From assembly GCF_024704835.1 (NCBI RefSeq), contig NZ_JAMXBE010000004.1:186001-250000 (forward strand): a stretch of 64,000 nucleotides of DNA. The letters are read 5' to 3'. Positions 43,737-52,890 of the stretch are shown here, piece by piece. The translations under genes were made by a program, and so were the position numbers. The notes under the pieces were generated by a model. That model did no database searches. It was not told where the DNA came from and saw nothing but the letters and a program-made list of their open reading frames with translations. The first letter of the stretch is position 1; the number at the start of each line of letters is the position of its first letter. Origin of the DNA: Parapedobacter tibetensis (lineage in GTDB: Bacteria; Bacteroidota; Bacteroidia; Sphingobacteriales; Sphingobacteriaceae).

Positions 43737-44615
43737 ATGAAAAATATTCCATTCAAAGGTATCATTTCTTATCCGATCACTCCATTTGACAATAATGACC
43801 GGGTAGATATACCGCTATTTAAAAAATTAGTGGAACGCCTGGTTACAACAGGTTCACACGGTATTGCTCCATTGGGTAGTACAGGTGTGTTACCCTATTT
43901 AACCGACGAAGAAAAAGAAGCCGTTACCGAAGCAACTATGCAGCAAGTTGCAGGCCGTATACCAACCTTGGTCGGTGTCTCTAACCTCACAACCGAAAGA
44001 ACTGTCTACCATGCAAAATTCGCAGAAAATGCTGGTGCGACAGCTGTCATGATTATACCCATGAGCTATTGGAAATTGACCGATGATGAGATCCTGAAAC
44101 ACTATGATACTGTGGCGTCCAAAATCTCTATAACAATCATGGCCTACAATAATCCAGCAACTGGTGGAGTTGATATGTCTCCCGCCCTTTTGAAGCGTCT
44201 ATTGGAGATCCCCAACATCACCATGATAAAGGAAAGTACCGGTGATGTACAGCGGATGCACTATCTCAGACGGGAATTGGGCGATGAGATTGCATTTTAC
44301 AACGGTTCTAACCCGCTTGCTTTGGCTGCTTTTGCAGCGGGAGCTACAGGATGGTGCACTGCGGCGGCGAATTTGATACCTAAATTAAATCTGGACTTGT
44401 ACAAGGCCATTCAGAACAACGATCTTTCGACGGCGCAGGACGTATTTCTGCAACAACTCGACTTATTGAAATTCATTGTAACCAAAGGTTTGCCGAGAGC
44501 CATTAAAGCCGGCCTAGACCTGATCGGTGAACAGGGGGGACAGTTGCGCGGTCCGTTGCAACCTCTCACTACAAGTGAGATAGAACAGCTGGATCTGATT
44601 CTCAAAGCAACTTAA
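43737..44615 (+). CDS. DapA/NAL-superfamily aldolase
   Basis: A 292-residue TIM-barrel enzyme. Seen: GIISYPITPFDNNDRVD, LGSTGVLPYLTDEEKEAV (substrate loop), MAYNNPATG with the catalytic Tyr, and the Schiff-base Lys in ITMIKESTGD. It could be a 4-hydroxy-tetrahydrodipicolinate synthase paralog, an N-acetylneuraminate lyase or a 2-keto-3-deoxy acid aldolase. Its pairing with a cupin and a MocR regulator points to catabolism of an amino or hydroxy acid rather than to lysine synthesis (inference). Confidence 0.9.
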   Translation: MKNIPFKGIISYPITPFDNNDRVDIPLFKKLVERLVTTGSHGIAPLGSTGVLPYLTDEEKEAVTEATMQQVAGRIPTLVGVSNLTTERTVYHAKFAENAGATAVMIIPMSYWKLTDDEILKHYDTVASKISITIMAYNNPATGGVDMSPALLKRLLEIPNITMIKESTGDVQRMHYLRRELGDEIAFYNGSNPLALAAFAAGATGWCTAAANLIPKLNLDLYKAIQNNDLSTAQDVFLQQLDLLKFIVTKGLPRAIKAGLDLIGEQGGQLRGPLQPLTTSEIEQLDLILKAT

Positions 44616-44673
44616 TAAGCGATGAAAAACTACATTTCCCCACTCTTTCTTCCTGAATAAAATTGGTCCTGCC

Positions 44674-45393
44674 ATGAGAATACATTATTTTCAACACGTT
44701 TCCTATGAGGGGCTCGGTTATATTGCAAAATGGCTAATAGAAAATAAGCATCAAGTCTCTTCCACCCGATTTTACGAAATTGGTTACGAAATTCCTAGTC
44801 TTGGAGACATAGATGCTCTAATCATTATGGGTGGACCCATGGGCGTGCATGATGATGAAACTTTTCCCTGGTTGAAGCAGGAAAAGGAATTCATCAGAAG
44901 GTGTTTAGGTGAGAAGAAGAAAGTTTTCGGCGTGTGCTTAGGTGCCCAATTGATCGCTGTTTGTCTTGGAGTTGGGGTACATCGTGCCACCTTTAACGAA
45001 ATAGGCTGGTACAAGGTCTATCCCACCGAAGAGTGTAAACGACTTTTATGGTTTTATAACCTATTTAAAGATCATCCTACCGTATTTCATTGGCATGGAG
45101 ATTTGTTCGAAATTCCTAGCGATAGGGCAATACACCTGTTGAATTCCGAAGCAAACATAAATCAGGCTTTTATTTACGACGATACAGTTGTTGCATTGCA
45201 ATTTCATTTGGAAGTTGGAAGACCAAATGTCCTTCAAATGATTGAAAGTTGCAGTTTAGACTTAAATAACGAAAAATTCATTCAAAGCATCGATAACATA
45301 CTGAAAGGCGCAGAACATAGTAGTCAATGTGAAACTATCATAGGTAAACTATTAGATCACTTTATCGGATCAAGTAACGTTAACTACGAGTGA
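44674..45393 (+). CDS. Class-I glutamine amidotransferase-like protein
   Basis: A 239-residue protein of the GATase1/GMP-synthase-like group. Seen: LIIMGGPMGVHDDETFPWL, nucleophile Cys in FGVCLGAQLIA, and His in VALQFHLEVG. Stand-alone members hydrolyse glutamine or gamma-glutamyl compounds. It lies 58 bp downstream of the DapA-family gene and might belong to the same operon. Confidence 0.9.
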   Translation: MRIHYFQHVSYEGLGYIAKWLIENKHQVSSTRFYEIGYEIPSLGDIDALIIMGGPMGVHDDETFPWLKQEKEFIRRCLGEKKKVFGVCLGAQLIAVCLGVGVHRATFNEIGWYKVYPTEECKRLLWFYNLFKDHPTVFHWHGDLFEIPSDRAIHLLNSEANINQAFIYDDTVVALQFHLEVGRPNVLQMIESCSLDLNNEKFIQSIDNILKGAEHSSQCETIIGKLLDHFIGSSNVNYE

Positions 45394-45848
45394 ACAAAAA
45401 AAAAATAATTTTCCTTGGGACGGTTTGATTTTAGTCACAATAGCCTCAAAATCTTTCAGGATGGATTTAGCTTCGGTACCCACCCAACCGGGAGATTCGC
45501 CAAATGTAGCAGTGCAGCAGTCGAAGCAAAAAAATGTTTATCGGTTAACCTTGGGTCAATCGAAAGAGCAAAAATCGACGCCGGTACGTGGGTTCGTTTT
45601 TTTCGCATCTAGGATGATCTTGTCTTGACAAAAAACACTTTGTCTCTTAAGCAGAATTAGCCAAAGTCATGATGCTGTTTTTTTGGGATGGAGATGCAAA
45701 ACAATATTATTTTAACGCTTAAATTACCGATGTGTATTTCCTCCCATCAGATCACCCGAACAGGCCTGTACCTACAGGGAGATTTCTATGACGATAAAAC
45801 AATGGATAATTTACTTTACCTCTCGTAGGAACAGTAATTAGGAGGTTT
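45394..45848. other. 455-bp gap with short unassigned open frames
   Basis: Plus-strand frames of 40-65 codons occur here, none with a recognised motif. The most protein-like is 45694-45828, reading MQNNIILTLKLPMCISSHQI and ending DDKTMDNLLYLS (44 aa). It might be the tail of a lost gene. No RNA gene is seen. Confidence 0.3.
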
Positions 45849-46730
45849 TTATTTTGTTGCTATTGCAGTGATACCCGTTAAAAAGTAGTGTATTGATTTT
45901 GAAACCAATTCGGGTTGTTCTTCTTGGGGGAAATGTCCGCTCGTCTCTAATTTCAATATAGTCGAATTTTGAAATCCAGAAACAAATTTGTCCAAATAAT
46001 GTGGCTTGATTAGAGAATCTTTCATTCCCCAAACAAACAAGGTCGGCTTGGTGGAAATAGCCTGTTTTTTGTTCCAAAGTTCTTCAAACCAATCTTGATC
46101 ATTTACTAGCGACATAGCAAAAGCTACAGTTCCGTTTCGCTGAGTGGAGTCGGCAAACGGTTTTGTATACTGCTTTACTAATTGCATGGAAATTTTACGT
46201 TCGCCAAATGATTTGGGTAAAATATATTTAGCTGAAAAATTAAAATAACGATATAGGAAAGGCATTAGTGGACTTTTTAAGATTTTACTGACTTTGATAA
46301 AATCGGGGTCGTTACGGCTACTCCAAAGCCATGAGTTGAGAATGACTAATTTTTTCACTTTGTCGGGGAACTGTATGGCGAAGTTTAATCCGATGGGAAC
46401 ACCAAAATCATGAACAACCAGGGTGATATTTTGTAATTCCTTTTCCAAAATAAATTTTTCGAGCGTTTTGCTATGGTTTCGGGTCGAATAATCATAATGT
46501 TCGGGCTTGTCGGATAGTCCAAAACCAATATGATCAATTGCTATACAACGAAAATTTGTTTTCAGTTTCTTGATGATGTTGCGAAAATCAAAACTCCAAG
46601 AAGGCGTTCCGTGGACAAACAATATCGTTTCTCCCTTGCCTTCATCAATGTAATGTAGTTTATGTCCGTTCACATAAAAATAATTCGAAGTGAACGGATA
46701 TTCTGATCTATCAAGCCAAAGTTCTGTCAT
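45849..46730 (-). CDS. Alpha/beta hydrolase, haloalkane-dehalogenase-like
   Basis: A 293-residue hydrolase. Seen: FVHGTPSWSFDFRNII (oxyanion His-Gly), the nucleophile Asp in LVVHDFGVPIGL, LVILNSWLW, and the catalytic His in SGHFPQEEQP. An Asp nucleophile is characteristic of haloalkane dehalogenases and epoxide hydrolases; the halide-binding Trp usually next to it (HDWG) is Phe here. The ATG at 46730 is preferred over 46754. It is followed upstream by a Crp-type regulator gene on the same strand. Confidence 0.85.
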   Translation of the reverse strand: MTELWLDRSEYPFTSNYFYVNGHKLHYIDEGKGETILFVHGTPSWSFDFRNIIKKLKTNFRCIAIDHIGFGLSDKPEHYDYSTRNHSKTLEKFILEKELQNITLVVHDFGVPIGLNFAIQFPDKVKKLVILNSWLWSSRNDPDFIKVSKILKSPLMPFLYRYFNFSAKYILPKSFGERKISMQLVKQYTKPFADSTQRNGTVAFAMSLVNDQDWFEELWNKKQAISTKPTLFVWGMKDSLIKPHYLDKFVSGFQNSTILKLETSGHFPQEEQPELVSKSIHYFLTGITAIATK

Positions 46731-46788
46731 ATTGTTTTTTAACAAATTTCGCAAATCGACAGTACACCAAACTTGGTCTATACCAACA

Positions 46789-47385
46789 TCAGAATTTCAC
46801 ATTATTAAATAGCTTGCTAAAATTAGTTGGCGAAATGCCCAAATAGGAAGCAATGTGTTTGTGTGGAACAAGTTGAAGCAAATGTGGACTTCGCTCGCAG
46901 AAGTTCTTGTAACGTTCCTCGATAGTCATGGTATGAAGTTCAATATGGCGGTTAATCATGCCTGCCAAAACAAATTCGGTTATTCGCCTAAATAATCGCT
47001 CTAACTGTTGCGATTGATCAAAAAGAGCTATGAGTTCCTGATATGTAATATATTCCAGTTCACTATCAGTTAAGCAGGTAATAAAATATTTGGAAGGAGC
47101 CTGAAATGAAAATGATTCGGGGATTGCACACAAGTTCGGAGAGTAAGTAAATGCAATGACTTGCGTTTTGTGATCAGCCTCAAAATGGGACATTTGGACA
47201 CCACTTTTCACGAAGAAGAGTTCTTTTTGAACTTGTCCGGCAACAGTAATAAAGTCTCCCTTTTTGAACCTTTTTATCTTCAGGTTTTCGGTCAGCAACT
47301 CATAGTCGCTTTTATCAATGTCGTGAAAAAGTTTCAAGTAATCATGACGTTCCATAAAACTTGTGATGTGTAGGCTTATTTTCAT
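46789..47385 (-). CDS. Crp/Fnr-family regulator
   Basis: A 198-residue regulator. A cyclic-nucleotide-binding-like N-terminal domain (about 25-140, KRFKKGDFITVAGQVQKELFFVKSG) and a short HTH at the end (HKHIASYLGISPTNFSKLFNN). Such Bacteroidota proteins often control the adjacent gene, here the hydrolase gene about 60 bp downstream. The ligand is unknown. Confidence 0.88.
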   Translation of the reverse strand: MKISLHITSFMERHDYLKLFHDIDKSDYELLTENLKIKRFKKGDFITVAGQVQKELFFVKSGVQMSHFEADHKTQVIAFTYSPNLCAIPESFSFQAPSKYFITCLTDSELEYITYQELIALFDQSQQLERLFRRITEFVLAGMINRHIELHTMTIEERYKNFCERSPHLLQLVPHKHIASYLGISPTNFSKLFNNVKF

Positions 47386-47582
47386 CCAGTTGCATGATGT
47401 ATGCTATTCAGGAGCAGATATCGTACAACCAGAAAGGACTTAGGGCAACATTAAGGTTGCAAAACAAAGGAAACAATAACTGTTGCTTCGACAAAACTAT
47501 TCATTGCAATTGACTTGCACAAGAAAAGTTAGGCCGTTCTATAATTAGCACAGCACGAAGAAGATTACTAGCCAATGAAAAC

Positions 47583-48044
47583 TCAGCTAATAACCAAGAA
47601 CCTCCGATGATAATTAATTTGCCCTAGATGGTAACTCAAATGGCTGGTCAGGTGTACCAGAAAGTGTCCAATGCTCATTGTATTGCCCAATATCTTTGCG
47701 GGAAAATCTTTTAACAAATCTTCATCAGTAAAGTGGCGCAAGACCTCTTGCACAACATTTTTAGCGTCATTTAATCCGGAAAGGATTCCTTCAGTAGCAG
47801 TGCCGGCCGCGTTAAACTCGTAATCTCTGTCCCTCACAAATCCGTTATCGCCCAACACAGCCCCAATAAAATGATGGATTGCTCCGGCAATATGCAGTGC
47901 CAGATTTCCGGCTGAGTTGTTTATCGCACCTTCTTTAACCCAGAGCAGTTCATTATTTTCATATGATGATACTTCATCGATTGTGTTCTGTATATCTCTG
48001 ATCAGAATTTGCGCTATTGATGATATTATTGATTGATTTTCCAT
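47583..48044 (-). CDS. DinB-family protein
   Basis: A 153-residue four-helix protein: IRDIQNTIDEVSSYENNELLW, LALHIAGAIHHFIGAVLG and SIGHFLVHLTSHLSYHLGQINYHR. Three His in these helices would bind a metal, as in DinB/YfiT thiol-S-transferase-like proteins. It overlaps nothing and is 2 bp from the RclC-like gene, so one transcript is likely. Confidence 0.87.
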   Translation of the reverse strand: MENQSIISSIAQILIRDIQNTIDEVSSYENNELLWVKEGAINNSAGNLALHIAGAIHHFIGAVLGDNGFVRDRDYEFNAAGTATEGILSGLNDAKNVVQEVLRHFTDEDLLKDFPAKILGNTMSIGHFLVHLTSHLSYHLGQINYHRRFLVIS

Positions 48045-48046
48045 GA

Positions 48047-48619
48047 CTAAAATTGAATGTTATTTTTGCTTAAATAGAACCTAGCCGATTCACTCATGGT
48101 GAGGAATGAGCCTCCCAGAAGCAGCAGATCCTTGATGACAATTCTCCCCCTACCAGATAGATATGGGAAGCCGTTGTGCTGATCACCTAGCGCTGGCACC
48201 CAAGTTTCGGGTGTTGTCGCTAAAAAAGACAAAGTGCCTAATGCCATGATAAAAACAAGGACGCTTCCTATCACACTTAACAGTGGAGCGACTTTGTGCA
48301 GGCCCACCAATATACCCATGCCCATAAGGAGAATACCAAGACCCTTAGAAAAGCCATAGGTATTATTGGCAATGTGCCACTGGTGGTTTTTAGAAACAAG
48401 TTCGCCCTCTTTGTTCACATGTTTTTTGTATTCCGAAGGGTGGTTATAAAAGGACGACATCAATGGGCTGTTGGCTACAAATGGAGTGATGCCGTCAGCT
48501 TCATAGGTTGCGAATTTTAACGCACCGATCCATACTAATATCAGTACTGTTCCGTAACGGATGATGTTATAGTCAAATATGTCAAGGCCTGCCATTGTTT
48601 TAAGGATAGAAATTTTCAT
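48047..48619 (-). CDS. YkgB/RclC-family (DUF417) membrane protein
   Basis: A 190-residue membrane protein with four helices. Seen: YGTVLILVWIGALKFATYEADGI, PFVANSPLMSSFY, and GSVLVFIMALGTLSFLATTPETW, the core of DUF417. In E. coli the relative RclC helps survive reactive chlorine species (established). Here it pairs with a DinB-type gene and lies close to an AraC regulator, resembling the RclR/RclC idea, although the regulator does not show RclR cysteines. Confidence 0.85.
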   Translation of the reverse strand: MKISILKTMAGLDIFDYNIIRYGTVLILVWIGALKFATYEADGITPFVANSPLMSSFYNHPSEYKKHVNKEGELVSKNHQWHIANNTYGFSKGLGILLMGMGILVGLHKVAPLLSVIGSVLVFIMALGTLSFLATTPETWVPALGDQHNGFPYLSGRGRIVIKDLLLLGGSFLTMSESARFYLSKNNIQF

Positions 48620-48683
48620 GCTGTATTAATTTAATCCAAAATTACATCAGCATAAATTGTTAAAACATGGACGAAAAAGGATT

Positions 48684-49541
48684 TTACCTGTTCAAATCTG
48701 CCACAATTGATATCCCAATTTTATCACGGAAAGCTTGGGGCGACACTTTGGTAAACCGCTTAAAAACCCGACTGAAATAGAATTCGTCTTGGAAGTTCAG
48801 CGCATAAGCGATCTCTTTGATACTTTTACGGGTAAGGTGAAGCTGCTTCTTGGCCTCTAGGATGAGCCTTTCAGTTATTAAATGGCGGGGTGGCTTCTTG
48901 AAATAGTTTGAGCAACGCTTGGTCAGAGTATTTGGGGCCATGCCTAATAGCGAGGCATAATCCTTCGGGCTATGGAGTGAAAGGTAATGCTCATCCACTA
49001 ATTCTCTGAGCCGTTCCATCACCTCATCATACTGCCGTTGCTCAACTTGTTGTGAAATAGAAGCTGTCTTAACAGTGCTTGCCTTAGCCAAAAACAGTTG
49101 AAGATAAGCTCTTAATACAATCTCTGAAGGATCTTTCTTTTCAAATTCATGTGTAATTTGATCCGCCAAGACTTGGAATTCGTGTGCATCACCGATGGTT
49201 AGGTTTACTAATGGCTGAATGTAAACATTATTGAACAGCAGGCCATTGCAACATACTTCCGCACGGTGATATTCAATACAGTAAAAGTCACCATGAAATC
49301 GAAGCATCCAAGACTTCTTAGACAATGAGGCATCAAGCTCAATGGTTTGCAGCGGGGTCGCAAATAAAAGTACTGGTCCTTCAAAAGGAAAGACGCCAAA
49401 ATCTGCACGGTAATGACCCCTGCCCTCTGGAATGTATAAGATTGAATACTCCGTATATTGCGTAGGTCGGTTCTGCAATTTGTTGAGCCCAGTTGTAAGG
49501 CCAAACATATAGTCACCAGATTTTGAAACAATTTCTTTCAC
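48684..49541 (-). CDS. AraC-family transcriptional regulator
   Basis: A 285-residue regulator. The N-terminal cupin-type sensor domain is about 15-150; the double HTH AraC domain is about 190-280 (YASLLGMAPNTLTKRCSNYF and KEIAYALNFQDEFYFSRVFKRF). It is upstream of the RclC-like gene on the same strand and divergent from the glyoxalase operon, so either could be a target. A repeated motif lies in the divergent region at 49614-49635. Confidence 0.92.
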   Translation of the reverse strand: MKEIVSKSGDYMFGLTTGLNKLQNRPTQYTEYSILYIPEGRGHYRADFGVFPFEGPVLLFATPLQTIELDASLSKKSWMLRFHGDFYCIEYHRAEVCCNGLLFNNVYIQPLVNLTIGDAHEFQVLADQITHEFEKKDPSEIVLRAYLQLFLAKASTVKTASISQQVEQRQYDEVMERLRELVDEHYLSLHSPKDYASLLGMAPNTLTKRCSNYFKKPPRHLITERLILEAKKQLHLTRKSIKEIAYALNFQDEFYFSRVFKRFTKVSPQAFRDKIGISIVADLNR

Positions 49542-49613
49542 GTTGTAAAATTATAACATTCGTATGAAATATACCTTTTTACGAGTAAGCCAATTCTGTT
49601 CATCAACTACACA

Positions 49614-49635
49614 AATTTTGTCGCATTTTTCCAAA
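49614..49635 (+). promoter_or_regulatory. Repeated island motif, copy 1 (candidate operator/promoter)
   Basis: TTTTGTCGCATTTTTCCAAA core. The TTTG inside it sits 20 nt before CAGCTTTG (49641-49648), a near -7 box, so it overlaps the -33 to -7 spacer of a likely promoter for the glyoxalase operon. Confidence 0.55.
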
Positions 49636-49775
49636 TTATACAGCTTTGAACTCAGCATCTTTGTCGTACCTTATTTAAGGTCACTTTGGACTTGAAGCAG
49701 GTACACTACGGCAAACTTATTCACAGAAGAAAGCTTCAGATTTGCCAATTGCACATTGAACTTAGCATCTAAAAA

Positions 49776-50171
49776 ATGAAAATAAAAGTTATCGGCATTC
49801 CAGTGCAGGACCAAGAAAAAGCGTTAAAGTTTTATACAGAAAAGTTAGGCTTTTTAAAAAAAAGTGACGTGCCGTTAGACGAAAATACCAGATGGCTGAC
49901 CGTTGTAAGCAAAGATGACCAGGATGGGGCCGAAATTCTTCTAGAACCTTCACCTAGCCATTTTGGGCCAACAAAGACCTACCAAAGTTCATTATTTGAA
50001 GCTGGTATTCCATACACCCAACTCGATTCAGACAATGTTCAGCGAGACTACGAACGTCTTTTGAGTTTAGGAGTTGAATTTAGTGTTGAACCTAAGACTT
50101 TAGGAACAGAAAAATTTGCAGTATTCAATGACACGTGCGGAAACCATATTCAGATCGTTGAAATGCTTTGA
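49776..50171 (+). CDS. VOC-family (glyoxalase/bleomycin-resistance-like) protein
   Basis: A 131-residue protein with the paired beta-alpha-beta-beta-beta modules: KVIGIPVQDQEKALKFYTEKLGF, and CGNHIQIVEM at the end with the metal Glu position. Metal-dependent lyases, dioxygenases or antibiotic binders are all in this family. The stop overlaps the next start (TTGA), and two DUF2867 genes and an AraC regulator follow, which makes a four-gene operon. Confidence 0.9.
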   Translation: MKIKVIGIPVQDQEKALKFYTEKLGFLKKSDVPLDENTRWLTVVSKDDQDGAEILLEPSPSHFGPTKTYQSSLFEAGIPYTQLDSDNVQRDYERLLSLGVEFSVEPKTLGTEKFAVFNDTCGNHIQIVEML

Positions 50172-50728
50172 AAATTATTAAAACTAATCTTCCGATGAGT
50201 TCCATTTTAAAAAACAATCACCTACAATATGATTATATAGACTGTTTTCAGGGAGTCTTAATAGCCAAGAACGATGAGCTTACGATATCTGACGCCTGCA
50301 TCGCATTTTTATCTTCAGTTAGAGAAACCGTCCAGAAACTATCAACTATTAAAGCTAAAATTGTATCCATGGTCGGTCTTAAAGCTAAACCTTTTAAAAT
50401 GCAAAAACTTGATAAATTTAAGTACGAAGCAGGAGAACAATTAGGAATTTTAAAAGTGTATGAAAGAAGTGATAATGAAATAACTCTGGGTTCAAACGGT
50501 ACCCATTTTAATTTTAGAATATCGCTGATCCTTGGATACACTATAATTGATAAGCCTAGAACCCTTTCGATGAGTACAAGGGTGGTTTTTAACAACTGGT
50601 TAGGAAGGTTTTATTTCTCGCTAATTAAGCCGCTACATTTAATTTTCTCCAAGATTTTATTAGGATCGACAATAAGAAAATTAGAAAGAAAGGCCTTGTT
50701 AAAAGACAATAACTTTAATTCAATATAA
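50168..50728 (+). CDS. DUF2867 protein, copy 1
   Basis: A 186-residue protein starting (TTG) KIIKTNLPMSSILKNNHLQY. The TTG at 50168 overlaps the previous stop and is supported by the tandem paralog, which begins MKILQTNLPKSSLL. Core block: DYIDCFQGVLI, GEQLGILKVYERSDNEITLG, FNNWLGRFYFSLIKPLHLIF. A START-like fold has been proposed for the family; role unknown. Confidence 0.85.
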   Translation: MKIIKTNLPMSSILKNNHLQYDYIDCFQGVLIAKNDELTISDACIAFLSSVRETVQKLSTIKAKIVSMVGLKAKPFKMQKLDKFKYEAGEQLGILKVYERSDNEITLGSNGTHFNFRISLILGYTIIDKPRTLSMSTRVVFNNWLGRFYFSLIKPLHLIFSKILLGSTIRKLERKALLKDNNFNSI

Positions 50729-50732
50729 AGAC

Positions 50733-51272
50733 ATGAAAATACTTCAAACTAATCTTCCTAAAAGTTCATTACTTAATATCGATTATAAAAAATATCACTA
50801 CATCGACTGCTTCCAAGGGACACTCATCGACAAAGCAACTACCTTTACGCCAACCGAAGTCAGTAATGCATTTTTTTTATCGCTGCCTAATTGGGGAAAG
50901 GTCCTACTCAGCCTTAGAAACAAAATTGTTTCCGTATTTGGCCTAAAGGTGTCTGGTGATGCGAACAAATTAAAAGAATTTGCTAATGCTAATTACAAGA
51001 AAGGCGACCAGCTCGGATATTTAAAAGTATTTGATGTAAACAAAAATGAACTCGTGTTTGGGATGGATGACAAACACTTGGATTTTAGAGGCTCCTTATT
51101 ACTCGAAGAAACGAAAGTTGGTAGTCAAAAAAAAATTACGATTTCTACAGTGGTGCTCTATAACAACTGGTTTGGGCGATTTTATTTTTTCCTGATAAAG
51201 CCGCTTCATAAAATTATCATGAAGGTTATGTTAAAAAGATTAATCGAGAAATTAGAAATGAAAAGCATATAA
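50733..51272 (+). CDS. DUF2867 protein, copy 2
   Basis: A 179-residue tandem paralog of the preceding gene, 4 bp downstream. Matching blocks: YHYIDCFQGTLID, GDQLGYLKVFDVNKNELVFG, YNNWFGRFYFFLIKPLHKII. The two copies differ throughout, so the duplication is old. No catalytic residue is obvious. Confidence 0.85.
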   Translation: MKILQTNLPKSSLLNIDYKKYHYIDCFQGTLIDKATTFTPTEVSNAFFLSLPNWGKVLLSLRNKIVSVFGLKVSGDANKLKEFANANYKKGDQLGYLKVFDVNKNELVFGMDDKHLDFRGSLLLEETKVGSQKKITISTVVLYNNWFGRFYFFLIKPLHKIIMKVMLKRLIEKLEMKSI

Positions 51273-51299
51273 TTATTACCTTAGGATATTTGCTAGCAA

Positions 51300-52034
51300 G
51301 TGAAATATACAGAGTGTAAACCTCACATCTTATTGGCGCCTTTTATAGATGCATATTGGGAGCTCACCTGCAAAGCGGGTGGAACTGCTATTCATAAGAT
51401 CTTGCCCGACGGATGTGTAGACCTCGCCATAAATATCGGAGACGACTTTCTTAATGAAAAAGATAATTCAGTTTTCAAAAGCGAAAAGGCATATTTGGGT
51501 GGAGCAATAACGCAGTTTGTGGAGGCCATTTTTTCGCAGGAAACCCATTTAATTGGTGTTCGTTTTAAACCTTCAGCATTCTCACATTTTTATGCGTACT
51601 CCTCATTGCATGAAGTAACCAATAACGTTGTTGAACTTTCAAATGATCTGGTTCCAAAAATTAGCTCATTCTCTGACGATATTGCTACGGCATTCGATTC
51701 CTTCTTTCACAATAAACTTAATCAATCCAAACATTCCTTGTTGCCTATCGTTGCAACTGTTAAGCAGTACGTTGGTCGTATATCAGTAAGTGAGTTAGCC
51801 AAAAAACATTTCACGACTGTTAGGCAGTTGGAAAGAAATTTCAGCTACCACATTGGCTTGAGCCCAAAGGAATTTATAAATATTATTCGATACCGGTATG
51901 CGCAGCAGCTCATACTAGAAAAGTATCCTGAAATAAAGCTTGCTGAAATTGCTTTTGATAGTGGCTACTATGACCAAGCGCACTTGAGTAACGAAATTAA
52001 AAAATACTCAGGGGTTGTTCCGACAAATCTCTAA
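51300..52034 (+). CDS. AraC-family regulator with DUF6597-type N-terminus
   Basis: A 244-residue regulator, GTG start at 51300. The N-terminal domain has PDGCVDLAINIGDDF and LIGVRFKPSAFSHFY, typical of DUF6597. The HTH is about 155-240 (SVSELAKKHFTTVRQLERNFSYH and KLAEIAFDSGYYDQAHLSNE). Last gene of the glyoxalase operon. Motif copies stand upstream of this operon, before ubiE and before the later membrane/SRPBCC pair, so this protein is a candidate for binding them. Confidence 0.9.
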   Translation: MKYTECKPHILLAPFIDAYWELTCKAGGTAIHKILPDGCVDLAINIGDDFLNEKDNSVFKSEKAYLGGAITQFVEAIFSQETHLIGVRFKPSAFSHFYAYSSLHEVTNNVVELSNDLVPKISSFSDDIATAFDSFFHNKLNQSKHSLLPIVATVKQYVGRISVSELAKKHFTTVRQLERNFSYHIGLSPKEFINIIRYRYAQQLILEKYPEIKLAEIAFDSGYYDQAHLSNEIKKYSGVVPTNL

Positions 52035-52068
52035 TTAATCACTCTTTGTGTCAGTTCATGGCATTTTG

Positions 52069-52090
52069 AATTTTGTCGTATTTTTCCAAA
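52069..52090 (+). promoter_or_regulatory. Repeated island motif, copy 2
   Basis: Same core with T in place of C (GTCGTATTTTTCCAAA), 60 bp upstream of the ubiE-like ATG. A TACTTTTG -7-like box lies at about 52106-52113. Confidence 0.55.
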
Positions 52091-52149
52091 CGACACGGTT
52101 TTTGCCGATGTACTTTTGGTTTCCAAAACCTGATCGTCACGCGTAATAA

Positions 52150-52890
52150 ATGAATGCACAAACAACCCCTAGAGCTTCTTCCGAAAGCAGCCATGAACAA
52201 ATTGAAAAAATGTTTGACAGCGTGTCTGATCACTATGACTCCATGAATAGGATAATCACCTGGGGCTTAGATAGAAAGTGGCGCAACAATGTACTAAAAC
52301 TGATCATTGAAAGAAAACCCAATTCAGTTTTAGACATTGCCACAGGTACCGGTGAAATGGCCATTTTATTAAGCAAAACTGGCGCTGAACATATCTTAGC
52401 CGTTGACATATCTCAGGGAATGTTAGCCCTTGCCAATGAAAAAATCCAACTTTTAAACTTACGAAAGCAAGTTAAAACCGAAATTCAAAATGCGGAAAAC
52501 TTGAGTGTACCGGATAGCTCCTTTGATGTGGTAACCGTCGTTTATGGAATAAGAAATTTTGAGAACTTAGAAAAGGGTCTTTCGCAAATACTGCGAGTAC
52601 TTAAACCGGGCGGTGTCATGATTATATTGGAAACATCAATTCCAGACAATCGAATATTAGAATTTGGATATCTCTTTTATGCAAGACAAATAATGCCTTT
52701 AATAGCGAGCTTATTTTCCAAGGATAAAAGCGCCTACACTTATCTGTGCAAATCCGCAATTCGGTTTCCTTACGGCAGGGAATTCGTAAAAATTTTAGAG
52801 GAAGCTGGGTTTAAAGATGTAAAATCAATGCCCCAGACTTATGGAATCTCAACTATTTACCATGCAAAAAAGGAAATTTGTCGAAAATAA
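52150..52890 (+). CDS. UbiE/MenG-type methyltransferase
   Basis: A 246-residue SAM methyltransferase of the demethylmenaquinone C-methyltransferase family. Seen: MFDSVSDHYDSMNRIITWGLDRKWR, SAM motif VLDIATGTGEMAI, VVYGIRNFENLEKGL, LRVLKPGGVMIILETSIP and RFPYGREFVKILEEAGF. Motifs match MenG, so it could make menaquinone, but placement on an island makes it a likely second copy with another quinone or substrate. It overlaps the following gene by 29 bp. Confidence 0.9.
   Translation: MNAQTTPRASSESSHEQIEKMFDSVSDHYDSMNRIITWGLDRKWRNNVLKLIIERKPNSVLDIATGTGEMAILLSKTGAEHILAVDISQGMLALANEKIQLLNLRKQVKTEIQNAENLSVPDSSFDVVTVVYGIRNFENLEKGLSQILRVLKPGGVMIILETSIPDNRILEFGYLFYARQIMPLIASLFSKDKSAYTYLCKSAIRFPYGREFVKILEEAGFKDVKSMPQTYGISTIYHAKKEICRK

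Noticed and set aside
45415-45612. 65-residue plus-strand frame after the amidotransferase gene
   Set aside because: Low similarity to anything recognised and competing frames are open; recorded only as part of the gap.
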